Positions 1 through 8,298 of a stretch of DNA of 64,000 bases are shown here, piece after piece. The DNA is taken from the NCBI RefSeq assembly GCF_030538755.1, contig NZ_JAUNTJ010000002.1, forward strand, positions 1 through 64,000, written 5' to 3'. Position 1 is the stretch's first letter. Each line of letters opens with the position of its first letter. This DNA is from Paracoccus sp. (in: a-proteobacteria) (GTDB taxonomy: Bacteria > Pseudomonadota > Alphaproteobacteria > Rhodobacterales > Rhodobacteraceae). A program made the position numbers and the translations under genes. A model generated the notes under the pieces. The model saw only the letters and a program-made list of their open reading frames with translations. It made no database searches and was not told the origin of the DNA.

Positions 1-1
1 C

Positions 2-763
2 TGGCTCACAGAAGCCGAAACACGCATCAATAACCACGCAGGAATCGCGGCTTGCTTGCGGCTGATCCATGATATTGTCAGCGCCTTCGGCACCGACCTG
101 CACCCCCGCCCCGAGGATGCAGGCGACGATCCCTTTGCCGGTCTGGCGGGGCTGAACGGCATCGGGCGCGAAGGCGCGCTGATCCAGCCGCTGCGGCTGA
201 TCCCGCTGGTTCCTGGCAGCGGCTGGGGGGAAAACTCGCTCTGGACCGCCTCGGAATCGCCGGACCGGCTTGCCGCAGCCATGGCGGCGGCGGGTTCGGC
301 GGCAATGGCGCAGGTCTTTGCCGATGTTCGTGCCGCACAGTCGGAACTGGATACGCTGGACCGATTGCTGACCGAACGGCTTGGCGCGAACGCGCCCCCC
401 CTGGCGCAGATTCGCGAGGTTCTGGCCGATACGGAACGCTGCATCCGCCGCCTGGCCAATCTGCCCGAATCGCCCGCGCCGGAAATCGTCGATCAGGCGG
501 TGCCAGCCGCGAATCAGGCCGTGGCTGCGGGTGCGATCACCTCGCGCGAAGAAGCATTCGCGCAGCTTCTGCGGATTTCCGCCTATTTTCGTCAGGCTGA
601 ACCGCACTCACCCATCGGTTTTGCACTGGAAACCCTCGTTCGCCGTGGCAGAATGGACTTTATGGCCCTGCTGCGGGAACTTGTGCCCGACGAAGGCGCG
701 CGCGAAACCTTTATGACCAACGCGGGAATCCGCAGTCCCGACAGCAGTGATCCAGAGGAATGA
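2..763 (+). CDS. tssA: Type VI secretion protein TssA (ImpA family), 5' end outside window
   Basis: The reading frame is open from base 2, so only the C-terminal 253 codons are present and the true start lies upstream. The first visible residues (WLTEAETRIN, then GIAACLRLI) are the end of the ImpA N-terminal domain. The last 60 residues carry the usual TssA tail, with AYFRQAEPHSPI followed by GRMDFMALL. TssA caps and primes sheath assembly on the baseplate in the cytoplasm. It precedes tssB by 98 bp and opens the T6SS operon visible here. The family assignment rests on these conserved blocks and on the downstream tss genes. The upstream half cannot be assessed. Confidence 0.88.
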   Translation, partial: WLTEAETRINNHAGIAACLRLIHDIVSAFGTDLHPRPEDAGDDPFAGLAGLNGIGREGALIQPLRLIPLVPGSGWGENSLWTASESPDRLAAAMAAAGSAAMAQVFADVRAAQSELDTLDRLLTERLGANAPPLAQIREVLADTERCIRRLANLPESPAPEIVDQAVPAANQAVAAGAITSREEAFAQLLRISAYFRQAEPHSPIGFALETLVRRGRMDFMALLRELVPDEGARETFMTNAGIRSPDSSDPEE

Positions 764-827
764 TTGCGCCGTCAGGCGTTTGAATATTGAGTGCCTTCAT
801 TCGGCATGGCACAGATTGTTAACGAAC

Positions 828-856
828 AAAGGTAAACATTTCACCTTTACAGGAGG
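828..856 (+). promoter_or_regulatory. Inverted repeat next to the tssB ribosome-binding site
   Basis: The 98-bp tssA-tssB gap ends with AAAGGT (828-833), a 9-base spacer and ACCTTT (843-848), an exact 6-bp inverted repeat. A strong Shine-Dalgarno, AGGAGG (851-856), follows two bases later and lies five bases before the tssB ATG. In RNA this could form a small hairpin abutting the ribosome-binding site and tune translation of the abundant sheath subunits. That role is inferred. No convincing sigma70 or sigma54 promoter is visible in the gap. Confidence 0.3.
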
Positions 857-861
857 CCGCG

Positions 862-1371
862 ATGGCAAGTGTTCACAAGAAGCTGGAAAAGGTGCGCAAA
901 CCGCGTGTCCACATCAAATACGAGGTCGAGACCGAGGGCGCATTGCTGGAAAAAGAGCTTCCCTTCGTGGTCGGCGTGCTGGGGGATTTTTCGGGCAACC
1001 CGACCGAGGATCTCAAGCCCTTCGGCGAACGCAGCTTTGTGCAGATCGACAAGGAAAACTTTGATGCCGTCATGGCCCGGATGACCCCCGGCCTGCGCAT
1101 CGAGGTGGAAAACACCCTGTCCGATCAGGACGAGACGATGCGCGTCAATCTGGCCTTTTCCAAGCTTGAGGATTTCGAACCGGCGCAGGTCGCCGCTCAG
1201 GTTCCGGCGCTGAAAAAGCTGCTGGAAAGCCGCAACCAGTTGCGCGACCTGATGGCCAAGGCCGACCGTTCCGAGGATCTGGAAACCCTGCTGGAAGACA
1301 TCCTGCAAGATAACGATGCCGTTCGCCGTCTGATGGACGAATTGGGCGCACGCGACGGAGGGAAAGCCTGA
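862..1371 (+). CDS. tssB: T6SS contractile sheath small subunit TssB (VipA)
   Basis: This 169-residue protein has the normal length and pattern of TssB/VipA: a Lys/Arg-rich start (HKKLEKVRKPRVHI), then ELPFVVGVLGDFSG, and a C-terminal helical part ending with EDILQDNDAVRRLMDEL. TssB pairs with TssC to form the cytoplasmic contractile sheath around the Hcp tube. The start is fixed by AGGAGG five bases upstream. The stop TGA overlaps the next ATG by one base (TGATG), so translation is coupled to tssC. Identification is secure from sequence and position. Confidence 0.97.
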   Translation: MASVHKKLEKVRKPRVHIKYEVETEGALLEKELPFVVGVLGDFSGNPTEDLKPFGERSFVQIDKENFDAVMARMTPGLRIEVENTLSDQDETMRVNLAFSKLEDFEPAQVAAQVPALKKLLESRNQLRDLMAKADRSEDLETLLEDILQDNDAVRRLMDELGARDGGKA

Positions 1372-2849
1372 TGGCAACCAAGACACAAGATCAGACCGCC
1401 GCCGCAGGCGTGGCGCAAGACGGCAGCCTGCTGGATCAGGTCATCAGCGCCACCCGCCAGACCGCGCCCGACCAGACCGAGGCGCTGCTGCGCAATCTGA
1501 CCGAAGCGGCGCTGTCGGGCACCGTCAGCTATAACCGCAACCTGACGATCACGCTGAACAAGGCGATCGAGGCGATCGACGCCAAGATCTCGCGCCAGCT
1601 TGCCGCGATCATGCAGTCGCCCGAGTTCAGCCGGCTGGAAGGAAGCTGGCGCGGGCTGCACCATCTGGTGATGGAAAGCAACACCGGCCCCAATCTGAAA
1701 ATCCGCGTCATGAATGCCAGCAAGCGCGAGCTGGGCCGCGATCTGGCCAAAGCGGTCGAGTTCGACCAGTCGCGTCTGTTCAAGGCGATCTACGAGGATG
1801 AATTCGGCACCCCCGGCGGCGAACCCATCGGTGCGCTGATCGGCGATTACGAATTTAACAACAGCTTTGACGATCTGGAAACGTTGCAAGGCATCAGCCA
1901 GGTGTCGGCGGCGGCATTTGCCCCCTTCATCTCGGCCGCAGGGCCGCAGATGTTCGGTTTTGATGATTACACCGAACTGTCGCGCCCGCGCGATCTGGCC
2001 AAGATTTTCGACAGCAGCGAATATGCGAAATGGCGCAGCTTCCGCAAATCGGATGATTCCCGCTTCGTCACCCTGACCCTGCCGCGTGTGCTGGCACGGA
2101 TGCCTTATGGTGCCGACGGGCGCATGGTGGACGAGTTCGACTATGACGAAGCCGCGGGCTTCGAGGGCGACCGTATTCCGCATAACAATTATTGCTGGAT
2201 GAACGCCGCCTATGTCATGGGCACGAACCTGACCCGTGCCTTTGCCGATACCGGCTGGTGCACCGCCATCCGCGGGGCCGAAAACGGCGGCCGTGTGGAC
2301 GGGTTGCCGACGCATCTGTTTTCCACCGATCAGGGCGATACCGACATCAAATGCCCGACGGAAATCGGCATCACCGACCGGCGCGACAGCGAATTGGGGG
2401 CGATGGGCTTTTTGCCGCTGTGCCATTACAAGAACAGCGATTACGCGGTGTTCTTTGGTGCCCAGACCGCGCATCTGCCCGAGAAATACGACAGCCCCGA
2501 GGCCACGGCGAATGCCGCCATTTCCTCGCGTTTGCCCTATATCATGGCGACCTCGCGCTTTGCGCATTATCTCAAGGTGATCGGGCGCGACAAGATCGGT
2601 TCCTTCATGGAGGCCGAGGATTGCGAGGCCTGGATGAACCGCTGGATCAACAATTATGTCAACGCCAATGACAGTGCCGGGCCGGAAATGCGCGCGCAAT
2701 ATCCGCTGCGTCAGGCCAAGGTCACGGTCGAGGAAATCCCCGGCAAGCCCGGCAGCTATAACGCTGTCGCCTGGTTGCGTCCGTGGTTGCAGATGGAAGA
2801 ATTGACGACTGCGCTGCGCATGGTCGCAAGGATTCCCGAGAAGAGCTGA
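1371..2849 (+). CDS. tssC: T6SS contractile sheath large subunit TssC (VipB)
   Basis: The 492 residues have the typical TssC length. The N-terminal arm (about residues 1-70) leads into the conserved core with EGSWRGLHHLV, FDQSRLFKAIYEDEFGTPGG, the DDYTEL and FRKSDDSRF blocks, and a C-terminal block ending in VAWLRPWLQMEELTTALRMV. TssC forms the outer sheath layer with TssB, and its N- and C-terminal arms knit neighbouring subunits together. It overlaps tssB by one base and is followed one base later by a second, shorter tssC. This copy keeps the full N-terminal arm and is the likely principal sheath subunit. Confidence 0.97.
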   Translation: MATKTQDQTAAAGVAQDGSLLDQVISATRQTAPDQTEALLRNLTEAALSGTVSYNRNLTITLNKAIEAIDAKISRQLAAIMQSPEFSRLEGSWRGLHHLVMESNTGPNLKIRVMNASKRELGRDLAKAVEFDQSRLFKAIYEDEFGTPGGEPIGALIGDYEFNNSFDDLETLQGISQVSAAAFAPFISAAGPQMFGFDDYTELSRPRDLAKIFDSSEYAKWRSFRKSDDSRFVTLTLPRVLARMPYGADGRMVDEFDYDEAAGFEGDRIPHNNYCWMNAAYVMGTNLTRAFADTGWCTAIRGAENGGRVDGLPTHLFSTDQGDTDIKCPTEIGITDRRDSELGAMGFLPLCHYKNSDYAVFFGAQTAHLPEKYDSPEATANAAISSRLPYIMATSRFAHYLKVIGRDKIGSFMEAEDCEAWMNRWINNYVNANDSAGPEMRAQYPLRQAKVTVEEIPGKPGSYNAVAWLRPWLQMEELTTALRMVARIPEKS

Positions 2850-2850
2850 C

Positions 2851-4263
2851 ATGGCCGCCTCGGCTCTTTTCGTCGAGGCGGGTTTGCCGGATGATCCGGG
2901 GCTTGCGGCGTGGCGGGATCTCGCCGCAAGAATCGACCGGCTGATTGCCGCCATCGACGCATCCGTGACGGATCAGTTGAACGCCATCCTGCACGCCCCC
3001 GCGTTCCGGGCGATGGAGGCGCGCTGGCGTGGCTTGTCCATGCTGGTTGCGCAGGCCGGCACCGGGCGGGGTGTGCAGGTCCGGGTGCTGGATGTCAGTT
3101 GGCAGGCGCTTGGCCGCAATCTGGAACGCAGCACCGATTTCGACCAAAGCCACCTGTTCCGGCTGGTCTATGATGGTGAATTCGGGATGCCCGGCGGCTT
3201 GCCGTTCGGGCTGCTGGTCGGCGATTATCAGGTCGCGGCCCGCCCCGGCGTGGAAGCTGGTGGCGATCAGGTGGAAATCCTGCGGCGGCTGGCTGCGGTT
3301 GCGGCGGCGGCCTTTTGCCCGGTGGTGATGAATGCCGCCGCGCAGAGCTTTGGCTTTGCCGATTATGCCGAAATCGGTGCCGAATCCGATTTGTCGCCCC
3401 CGCTCCGTGACGATCCCGGCATGATCCGCTGGAACGGCCTGCGCCGCAGCGAGGATGCCCGGTTTCTGGGGCTGGTCGCGCCGGGGCTGATGATCCGCGC
3501 CGCCTATCGCCGCTTTGGCCGGGGGCGTGTTGATGGCTTCACCTATGACGAACCAGCCGCCCCGCCGCTGATGATCGGTGGCGCATTCGCCTTTGCCGCG
3601 ACGGTGATTCAGGCGTTTCTGGACAGCGCATGGTTTGCCGCCATCCGGGGCGCGCCGCAGGATGACAGTGGCGGCGGGCGCGTGCCGGGCTTTGCCGGGT
3701 TCGATTACGGCACCGACCGGCATGGGCTGTCGGCGCAGCCGCCGCTGCAATTCCGCCCGACACCCTTGCAGGAACAGGCGATGACCGGGCTTGGCATCAT
3801 CCCGCTGTCGGCGCTGATCCATGACCCGCAGCCGGTGTTCTATGCCACGCCCTCGCTGCATCTGCCGCAGTCTTATGACAATCCGGTCGCCACCCAGAAC
3901 GCGCGGCTGGCGGCGATGCTGCAATATGTGCTGTGCACCTCGCGTTTCGCGCATTACCTCAAGGTTATCATGCGTGATGAGATCGGCTCGGTCAGCGATC
4001 CGACCGTGATCGAGTCGCGGCTGCAAGATTGGCTGCGCGATTATTGTCTGGGCAATGACGATGCTTCGACCAGTCTCAAGGCGCAGTATCCGCTGCGTGA
4101 CGCGGGCGTGCGTATTTCCGAGGTCGCGGGCCGTCCCGGCGCCTATCGCTGCACCATCCATCTGCAACCGCATTTTCAGCTGGACGACATCTCGACCAGC
4201 TTTCACCTGATTGCCGAAACCGCAAGCGGGCATCGCCTTGCCCCGGAAAGGACACCCGCATGA
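2851..4263 (+). CDS. Second TssC-family sheath protein (divergent tandem paralogue)
   Basis: This 470-residue protein is clearly homologous to the preceding TssC: EARWRGLSMLV, FDQSHLFRLVYDGEFGMPGG, FRxSEDARF-like and TSRFAHYLKVIMRDEIG blocks are present. It is diverged, and its N-terminal arm is roughly 40 residues shorter. Tandem tssC genes are known in Agrobacterium tumefaciens (tssC41 and tssC40), where, as I recall, one copy is the main TssB partner. The shortened arm could alter the inter-subunit handshake, so this copy may be an accessory or capping variant rather than a bulk sheath subunit; that is inference. Its stop overlaps the tagJ start (ATGA). Confidence 0.9.
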   Translation: MAASALFVEAGLPDDPGLAAWRDLAARIDRLIAAIDASVTDQLNAILHAPAFRAMEARWRGLSMLVAQAGTGRGVQVRVLDVSWQALGRNLERSTDFDQSHLFRLVYDGEFGMPGGLPFGLLVGDYQVAARPGVEAGGDQVEILRRLAAVAAAAFCPVVMNAAAQSFGFADYAEIGAESDLSPPLRDDPGMIRWNGLRRSEDARFLGLVAPGLMIRAAYRRFGRGRVDGFTYDEPAAPPLMIGGAFAFAATVIQAFLDSAWFAAIRGAPQDDSGGGRVPGFAGFDYGTDRHGLSAQPPLQFRPTPLQEQAMTGLGIIPLSALIHDPQPVFYATPSLHLPQSYDNPVATQNARLAAMLQYVLCTSRFAHYLKVIMRDEIGSVSDPTVIESRLQDWLRDYCLGNDDASTSLKAQYPLRDAGVRISEVAGRPGAYRCTIHLQPHFQLDDISTSFHLIAETASGHRLAPERTPA

Positions 4264-5057
4264 CTGCCAGCCCGATCACCGCCGCGCTGAATGAAGACCG
4301 GCTGAATGAGGCCGCCAGCCTTGCCGCCGCCGCCGTCAAGGCATACCCGCAGGATGTAACGGCGCGCCAGTTGCTGGCCTCGCTTGCGGTGCTGCAAGGC
4401 GATTTGCCGCGTGCCGAAACACAGGCCAGCATGGCTGCGCGGCTGGCCCCGGATGAGGCGGTGTCGCTGGGCCTGTTCCGCCAGCATCTGCGCGGGCTTC
4501 ATGCGCGGGATGCGTGGTGGCGGGACGGCGCTGTTCCCACCTTTCCCGGCGGTGCCTCTGATGCCGACAAGGCCGCCGTCGCGCTGAACATCGCGCTGCG
4601 CGCAGGCGACGACGCGGCGGTGGCGCAGGCGTTCGAGACGCTGGAAACCCTGCGCGGCACCCGCCCCGGCCAGTGGAATGGCGCGGCTGTCGATGATCTG
4701 CGCGATCTGGACGACCGGATGCCTCATGCGATTGAGGCCGTGTCGGCGGGCGGAAATTACATGTGGATCGACATGGCCAGGATCGCCCGCATGACCTTGC
4801 GCCCGGTGGCCAGCCCTCTGGATCTGGTGCTGCGGCCTGCGCGGGTGGCGCTGCGCGATGGTGCCGAGGCTGATCTGGTCTTGCCCGCGATCTATCCGTT
4901 CCCCGAAACCCCGGCACAGCAACTGGGCCGCGAAACCGGTTTCAGCGAAAGCCATGGCGTGATGATCGGCCAAGGTCAGCGGGCATGGCTGGCGGGCGAC
5001 GAGATGCAGGGCTTTCTGTCTGCCGAAACGATCGGCTTCGGGGGGGGCGATGGCTGA
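4260..5057 (+). CDS. tagJ: T6SS accessory protein TagJ (ImpE family)
   Basis: A soluble 265-residue protein with an alanine-rich, TPR-like N-terminal half (about residues 10-120) and the ImpE C-terminal part, which includes GGNYMWIDMARI and LVLPAIYPFPE. TagJ binds the N-terminal helix of TssB and modulates sheath disassembly in species that have it. The length matches the family. The ATG overlaps the upstream TGA by four bases, and the gene overlaps tssE by eight bases. Both the family blocks and its place between tssC and tssE support the call. Confidence 0.92.
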   Translation: MTASPITAALNEDRLNEAASLAAAAVKAYPQDVTARQLLASLAVLQGDLPRAETQASMAARLAPDEAVSLGLFRQHLRGLHARDAWWRDGAVPTFPGGASDADKAAVALNIALRAGDDAAVAQAFETLETLRGTRPGQWNGAAVDDLRDLDDRMPHAIEAVSAGGNYMWIDMARIARMTLRPVASPLDLVLRPARVALRDGAEADLVLPAIYPFPETPAQQLGRETGFSESHGVMIGQGQRAWLAGDEMQGFLSAETIGFGGGDG

Positions 5058-5538
5058 ACCCGAGTTGCAGCAACCGGCGCTGCTGGATCGGCTGATCGAC
5101 TTCGATCCCGATCTGGACCGCGATCCCCCAACGCCTCAGGCGGCGACGCCCGCTGCCCTGCGCGATGCGCTGCGCCGCGATCTGGAAATGTTGCTGAACA
5201 CCCGCTGCCGGGCCGAAAGCCTGCCAGATGGTCTGTCTGCGCTTGATGACAGCCTGCTGTCGTTCGGCGTTGGGGATTTCTTTTCCGCACCGCTGGTCAC
5301 GCCGCGCCAGCGTCAGGCTTTTGCCACCGATCTGCAACGCCGCATCGCTCTGTTTGAACCGCGTCTGGAAAACCTGTCCGTGACGCTGCAAGATGACGCG
5401 GCCCCCGAACGGCGCAGCCTGCATCTGCGTATTTCGGCGGAATACCGGATGCGCCCCGGCCTGCCGCCGATCCTGTTTGAAAGCCGCGTCGATCCGGTTG
5501 GCGGGCGGTTTTCCGTATCCGAGGGGCGGCATGGCTAA
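5050..5538 (+). CDS. tssE: T6SS baseplate protein TssE (gp25-like)
   Basis: The 162-residue protein has the gp25/GPW fold signature: ALRRDLEMLLNTR near residue 40, then LDDSLLSFGVGDF, and RIALFEPRLENLSVTL with a final beta-hairpin. TssE is the baseplate wedge subunit from which sheath polymerisation starts. It overlaps tagJ by eight bases and tssF by eight bases, so expression is tightly coupled. The length is normal for the family. Nothing unusual is seen. Confidence 0.94.
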   Translation: MAEPELQQPALLDRLIDFDPDLDRDPPTPQAATPAALRDALRRDLEMLLNTRCRAESLPDGLSALDDSLLSFGVGDFFSAPLVTPRQRQAFATDLQRRIALFEPRLENLSVTLQDDAAPERRSLHLRISAEYRMRPGLPPILFESRVDPVGGRFSVSEGRHG

Positions 5539-7309
5539 CCGTTTCCTGAATTTCTATAACGAGGAACTGGATGCCCTGCGCAGCCGGGCGCAGCGGTTTG
5601 CCGATGCTTTCCCCAAGATCGCGGGCCGTCTGCGCCTGTCGCGCGAGGTCTCGGACGATCCGCATGTCGAACGGCTGGTGCAAAGCTTTGCGTGGTCCGC
5701 CGCCCGCATCCGGCAAAAGCTGGATGACAGCCTGCCCGAATTAAGCGACGCGCTGCTGGAAACGCTGTATCCGCATTATCTGGCCCCGCTGCCCTCGATG
5801 ACGGTCGTGGGTTTTACCCCCTCGCCTGCGATGGACGCGGTGCAGACCCTGCCGCGCGGCACTGAAATCCTGTCCGGGCAGATCGAGGGCGATCAGGTGC
5901 GCTTTGCGATCACGCAGGATGTGGAACTGGCGCCCTTGCGTATTGCCGCCGTGCAGATGATGAACCGCCCGGTCGAGGCACCCGCCCGGCCGGGGCTGAA
6001 TGCGGCGGGGGCGCTGCGGCTGACGCTGGCCCCCACCGGCAAGGCGCGGCTGGCCGATCTGGGCGTCAGCAGGCTGCGGTTGTATCTGGCCGGGGCGCAT
6101 CCGCAGGCGATGGCGCTGTTTCAACTGCTGCATCAGTCCTGCACCGGTGTTTCGCTGGCGCTGCACGGCAATGACGACCAACCGCACCATCTGCCGCCCG
6201 GCGCGCTGAAACCTTCGGGGCACGCCGCGGATCAGGCGCTTTTGCCCTGGCCTGACGCCGGATTCCGCGGCTATCGCACCCTGACCGAGTTCTTTGCTCT
6301 GCCTGAAAAGTTCCTGTTCTTCGATCTGGAAACCGGCCCGCTGACCGGCAGCGACCGTCAGGACATCTATATCTATTTCAGCCAACCGCCCGGCGCGCTG
6401 GAACGGCAGGTTGATCTGTCGTCGTTTGCGCTGTTCGCCAGCCCCGCCGTCAACCTGTTCCCCTCGCAGGCCGAGCCGATCACGCTGGACGGCAGCCGCA
6501 GCCTGTATCCGCTGATGGCCGATGCCCGCAGGCCAGCGACCCGTGCGGTGCATTCGGTGCGCCATGTCACGCTGGCGTCCGATAATGGTCAGTTGCAACC
6601 GGCCAAACCCTATTTCCACCGGCTGACTGAACGGCGGGCCGAGGGTGTTTTCTGGCAAATCCGCCGCCATGCCGATGATCCGGGGCTTTGGCCGGGGGCG
6701 ACCTCGCTGGCCTTTGTGGACAGCCGCAATCAGGCCCTGCCGCCGAACCACCGCACCGCCAGCGTTCAGGTGCTGGCCACCAATGCCGACCTGCCGCGCA
6801 AGCTGCCCTTTGGCGGCGGTCAGCCGCGCCTGTCGATGCGCAGCGGGTCCGATCATGTGGCCGCCGTCGCCTGCCTGATCCCGCCGACCGCGCCGCGCCG
6901 TGTCGCGCTGCCCGAGGATCGCGCCTGGGGGCTGATCTCGCATCTGTCGCTGAACCATCAGTCGCTGACAGGGGATGGGGTCGAGGTGCTGCGCAATATC
7001 CTGCGGCTTTACGATCCCGGCGACAGCCGCGAAACGGCGCGCCTGATCGACGCCATTGCCGCAACCGATGCCCGTCCCGGCTTTACCCGTATGGGGCAGG
7101 TGATGCTGCCCGGAACCGACATCACGCTGACCTTTGATGCCGATGCGATCGACCCGGCAACCGCTGTTTTCTTTGGGGCTATGCTGGATCGCTTTCTGGG
7201 TTGCTATACCACGCTGAACAGCTTCACCCGCCTGATGCTGAAGCAGACCGGGCGCAGCGACATTCTGGCCAGCTTTGCCCCCCGCGCGGGCGAGGAGGCG
7301 TTGATATGA
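5531..7309 (+). CDS. tssF: T6SS baseplate protein TssF (ImpG/VasA)
   Basis: A 592-residue protein beginning MANRFLNFYNEELDALR, the standard TssF N-terminus, followed by the ELSDALLETLYPHYLAPLPSM block near residue 80 and FFDLETGPL and GFTRMGQV blocks later. The open frame extends 46 codons upstream, but the ATG at 5531 matches family starts and lies just before the tssE stop. With TssG, TssF builds the baseplate wedge. The stop overlaps the tssG start (ATGA). The protein lies in the cytoplasm at the baseplate. Confidence 0.96.
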   Translation: MANRFLNFYNEELDALRSRAQRFADAFPKIAGRLRLSREVSDDPHVERLVQSFAWSAARIRQKLDDSLPELSDALLETLYPHYLAPLPSMTVVGFTPSPAMDAVQTLPRGTEILSGQIEGDQVRFAITQDVELAPLRIAAVQMMNRPVEAPARPGLNAAGALRLTLAPTGKARLADLGVSRLRLYLAGAHPQAMALFQLLHQSCTGVSLALHGNDDQPHHLPPGALKPSGHAADQALLPWPDAGFRGYRTLTEFFALPEKFLFFDLETGPLTGSDRQDIYIYFSQPPGALERQVDLSSFALFASPAVNLFPSQAEPITLDGSRSLYPLMADARRPATRAVHSVRHVTLASDNGQLQPAKPYFHRLTERRAEGVFWQIRRHADDPGLWPGATSLAFVDSRNQALPPNHRTASVQVLATNADLPRKLPFGGGQPRLSMRSGSDHVAAVACLIPPTAPRRVALPEDRAWGLISHLSLNHQSLTGDGVEVLRNILRLYDPGDSRETARLIDAIAATDARPGFTRMGQVMLPGTDITLTFDADAIDPATAVFFGAMLDRFLGCYTTLNSFTRLMLKQTGRSDILASFAPRAGEEALI

Positions 7310-8298
7310 GCGCCGCCCCATCCCTGTTCGATCACCTGTGCGCCGCGCCGCAGAATTTCGAGCCGGCAACCGCCCTGCGCATTGCCCGCGCCGAGGCCCG
7401 CGCGCGCGGCCTGCCGCTGCGCATCACCGCGCGGCCGGAATCCGCGCTGGCCCCGCTTGCCGTGGAACAGGTCTGGGTTGACGATAGTGCGGTCCATGTC
7501 AGCAGCCATCTGTTCAGCTATATCGGCCCGCTGTCGCCTTTGCCGCCCGGCTATATCGAGATCGCCGCCACGCAGCGCCGTCGCCGGGCCGGGGGGATGG
7601 CGGCGTTTCTGGATCTGTTCACCGACCGCCTGACCGGGCTGTTCGTCGCGGCGGCGGGCAAATACGATCTGGCGGCTCTGCTGCGCTGGTCGCGGTCGGG
7701 TGACAACGCCATTCTGGGAGCCTTGCGGGCGCTGATCGGCTTTGGCAATGCCGCGCCCGCCGTAATGCCTTTGCCCGAGGACGAAACATTGCGCTTTGCC
7801 GGGCTGCTGGCGCAGCGCACGCGCAATGCCGACGGGTTGCGGGTCATGGTGCAGGCCGAACTGGGCCTGCCCGTGCGGCTGGAACAGTTCCGGCTGGTCT
7901 GGCGCGACATCCCTGACCCCGAGCGGTCGCGCATGGGGCCGGGCCTGCAACTGGGGCATAATGCAACTGCCGGGGCGCAGGTGCCTGACCGGGCCGGGCA
8001 ATGCAGGCTGGTTATCGGGCCGGTGCGCTATGCCGACTTTCTGTCGCTGGAACCGGGGCAGCCCCGTCTTGACCGGGTGATCGCGCTGGCGCGGGCTTAT
8101 ATGCCGCTGGGCATCGGTTTTGACATTCAGATCGTGCTGGATCGCCGTGACATCCCCGAAACCCGTCTGGGCGGGGCAGGGGCACCGCGTCTGGGCTGGA
8201 ACACATGGGCGCGGGTCGCACCGGCGGGGCAGGACAGCTTTGACGCGATCATCCGCCCGCCCCTGTCTGACGGAGGTGCCGATGCGGTTGCGGCTTGA
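7306..8298 (+). CDS. tssG: T6SS baseplate protein TssG (ImpH/VasB)
   Basis: The 330-residue product starts MSAAPSLFDHLCAAPQNFEP, matching the TssG N-terminal domain, which contacts TssF. It contains the RRAGGMAAFLDLFTDRL block near residue 90 and the RIGPVRYADFLSLEPG-type block near residue 240 (here VIGPVRYADFLSL). TssG joins two TssF copies in each baseplate wedge. The ATG at 7306 overlaps the tssF stop by four bases. The longer frame upstream lies wholly within tssF and was not used. The gene's end overlaps the next gene by 17 bases. Confidence 0.95.
   Translation: MSAAPSLFDHLCAAPQNFEPATALRIARAEARARGLPLRITARPESALAPLAVEQVWVDDSAVHVSSHLFSYIGPLSPLPPGYIEIAATQRRRRAGGMAAFLDLFTDRLTGLFVAAAGKYDLAALLRWSRSGDNAILGALRALIGFGNAAPAVMPLPEDETLRFAGLLAQRTRNADGLRVMVQAELGLPVRLEQFRLVWRDIPDPERSRMGPGLQLGHNATAGAQVPDRAGQCRLVIGPVRYADFLSLEPGQPRLDRVIALARAYMPLGIGFDIQIVLDRRDIPETRLGGAGAPRLGWNTWARVAPAGQDSFDAIIRPPLSDGGADAVAA

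Noticed and set aside
805-822. TGGCAC followed by TTGTT upstream of tssB, resembling a sigma54 promoter
   Set aside because: The GG-N10-GC spacing required for a -24/-12 promoter is not met: the bases ten after GG are TA.
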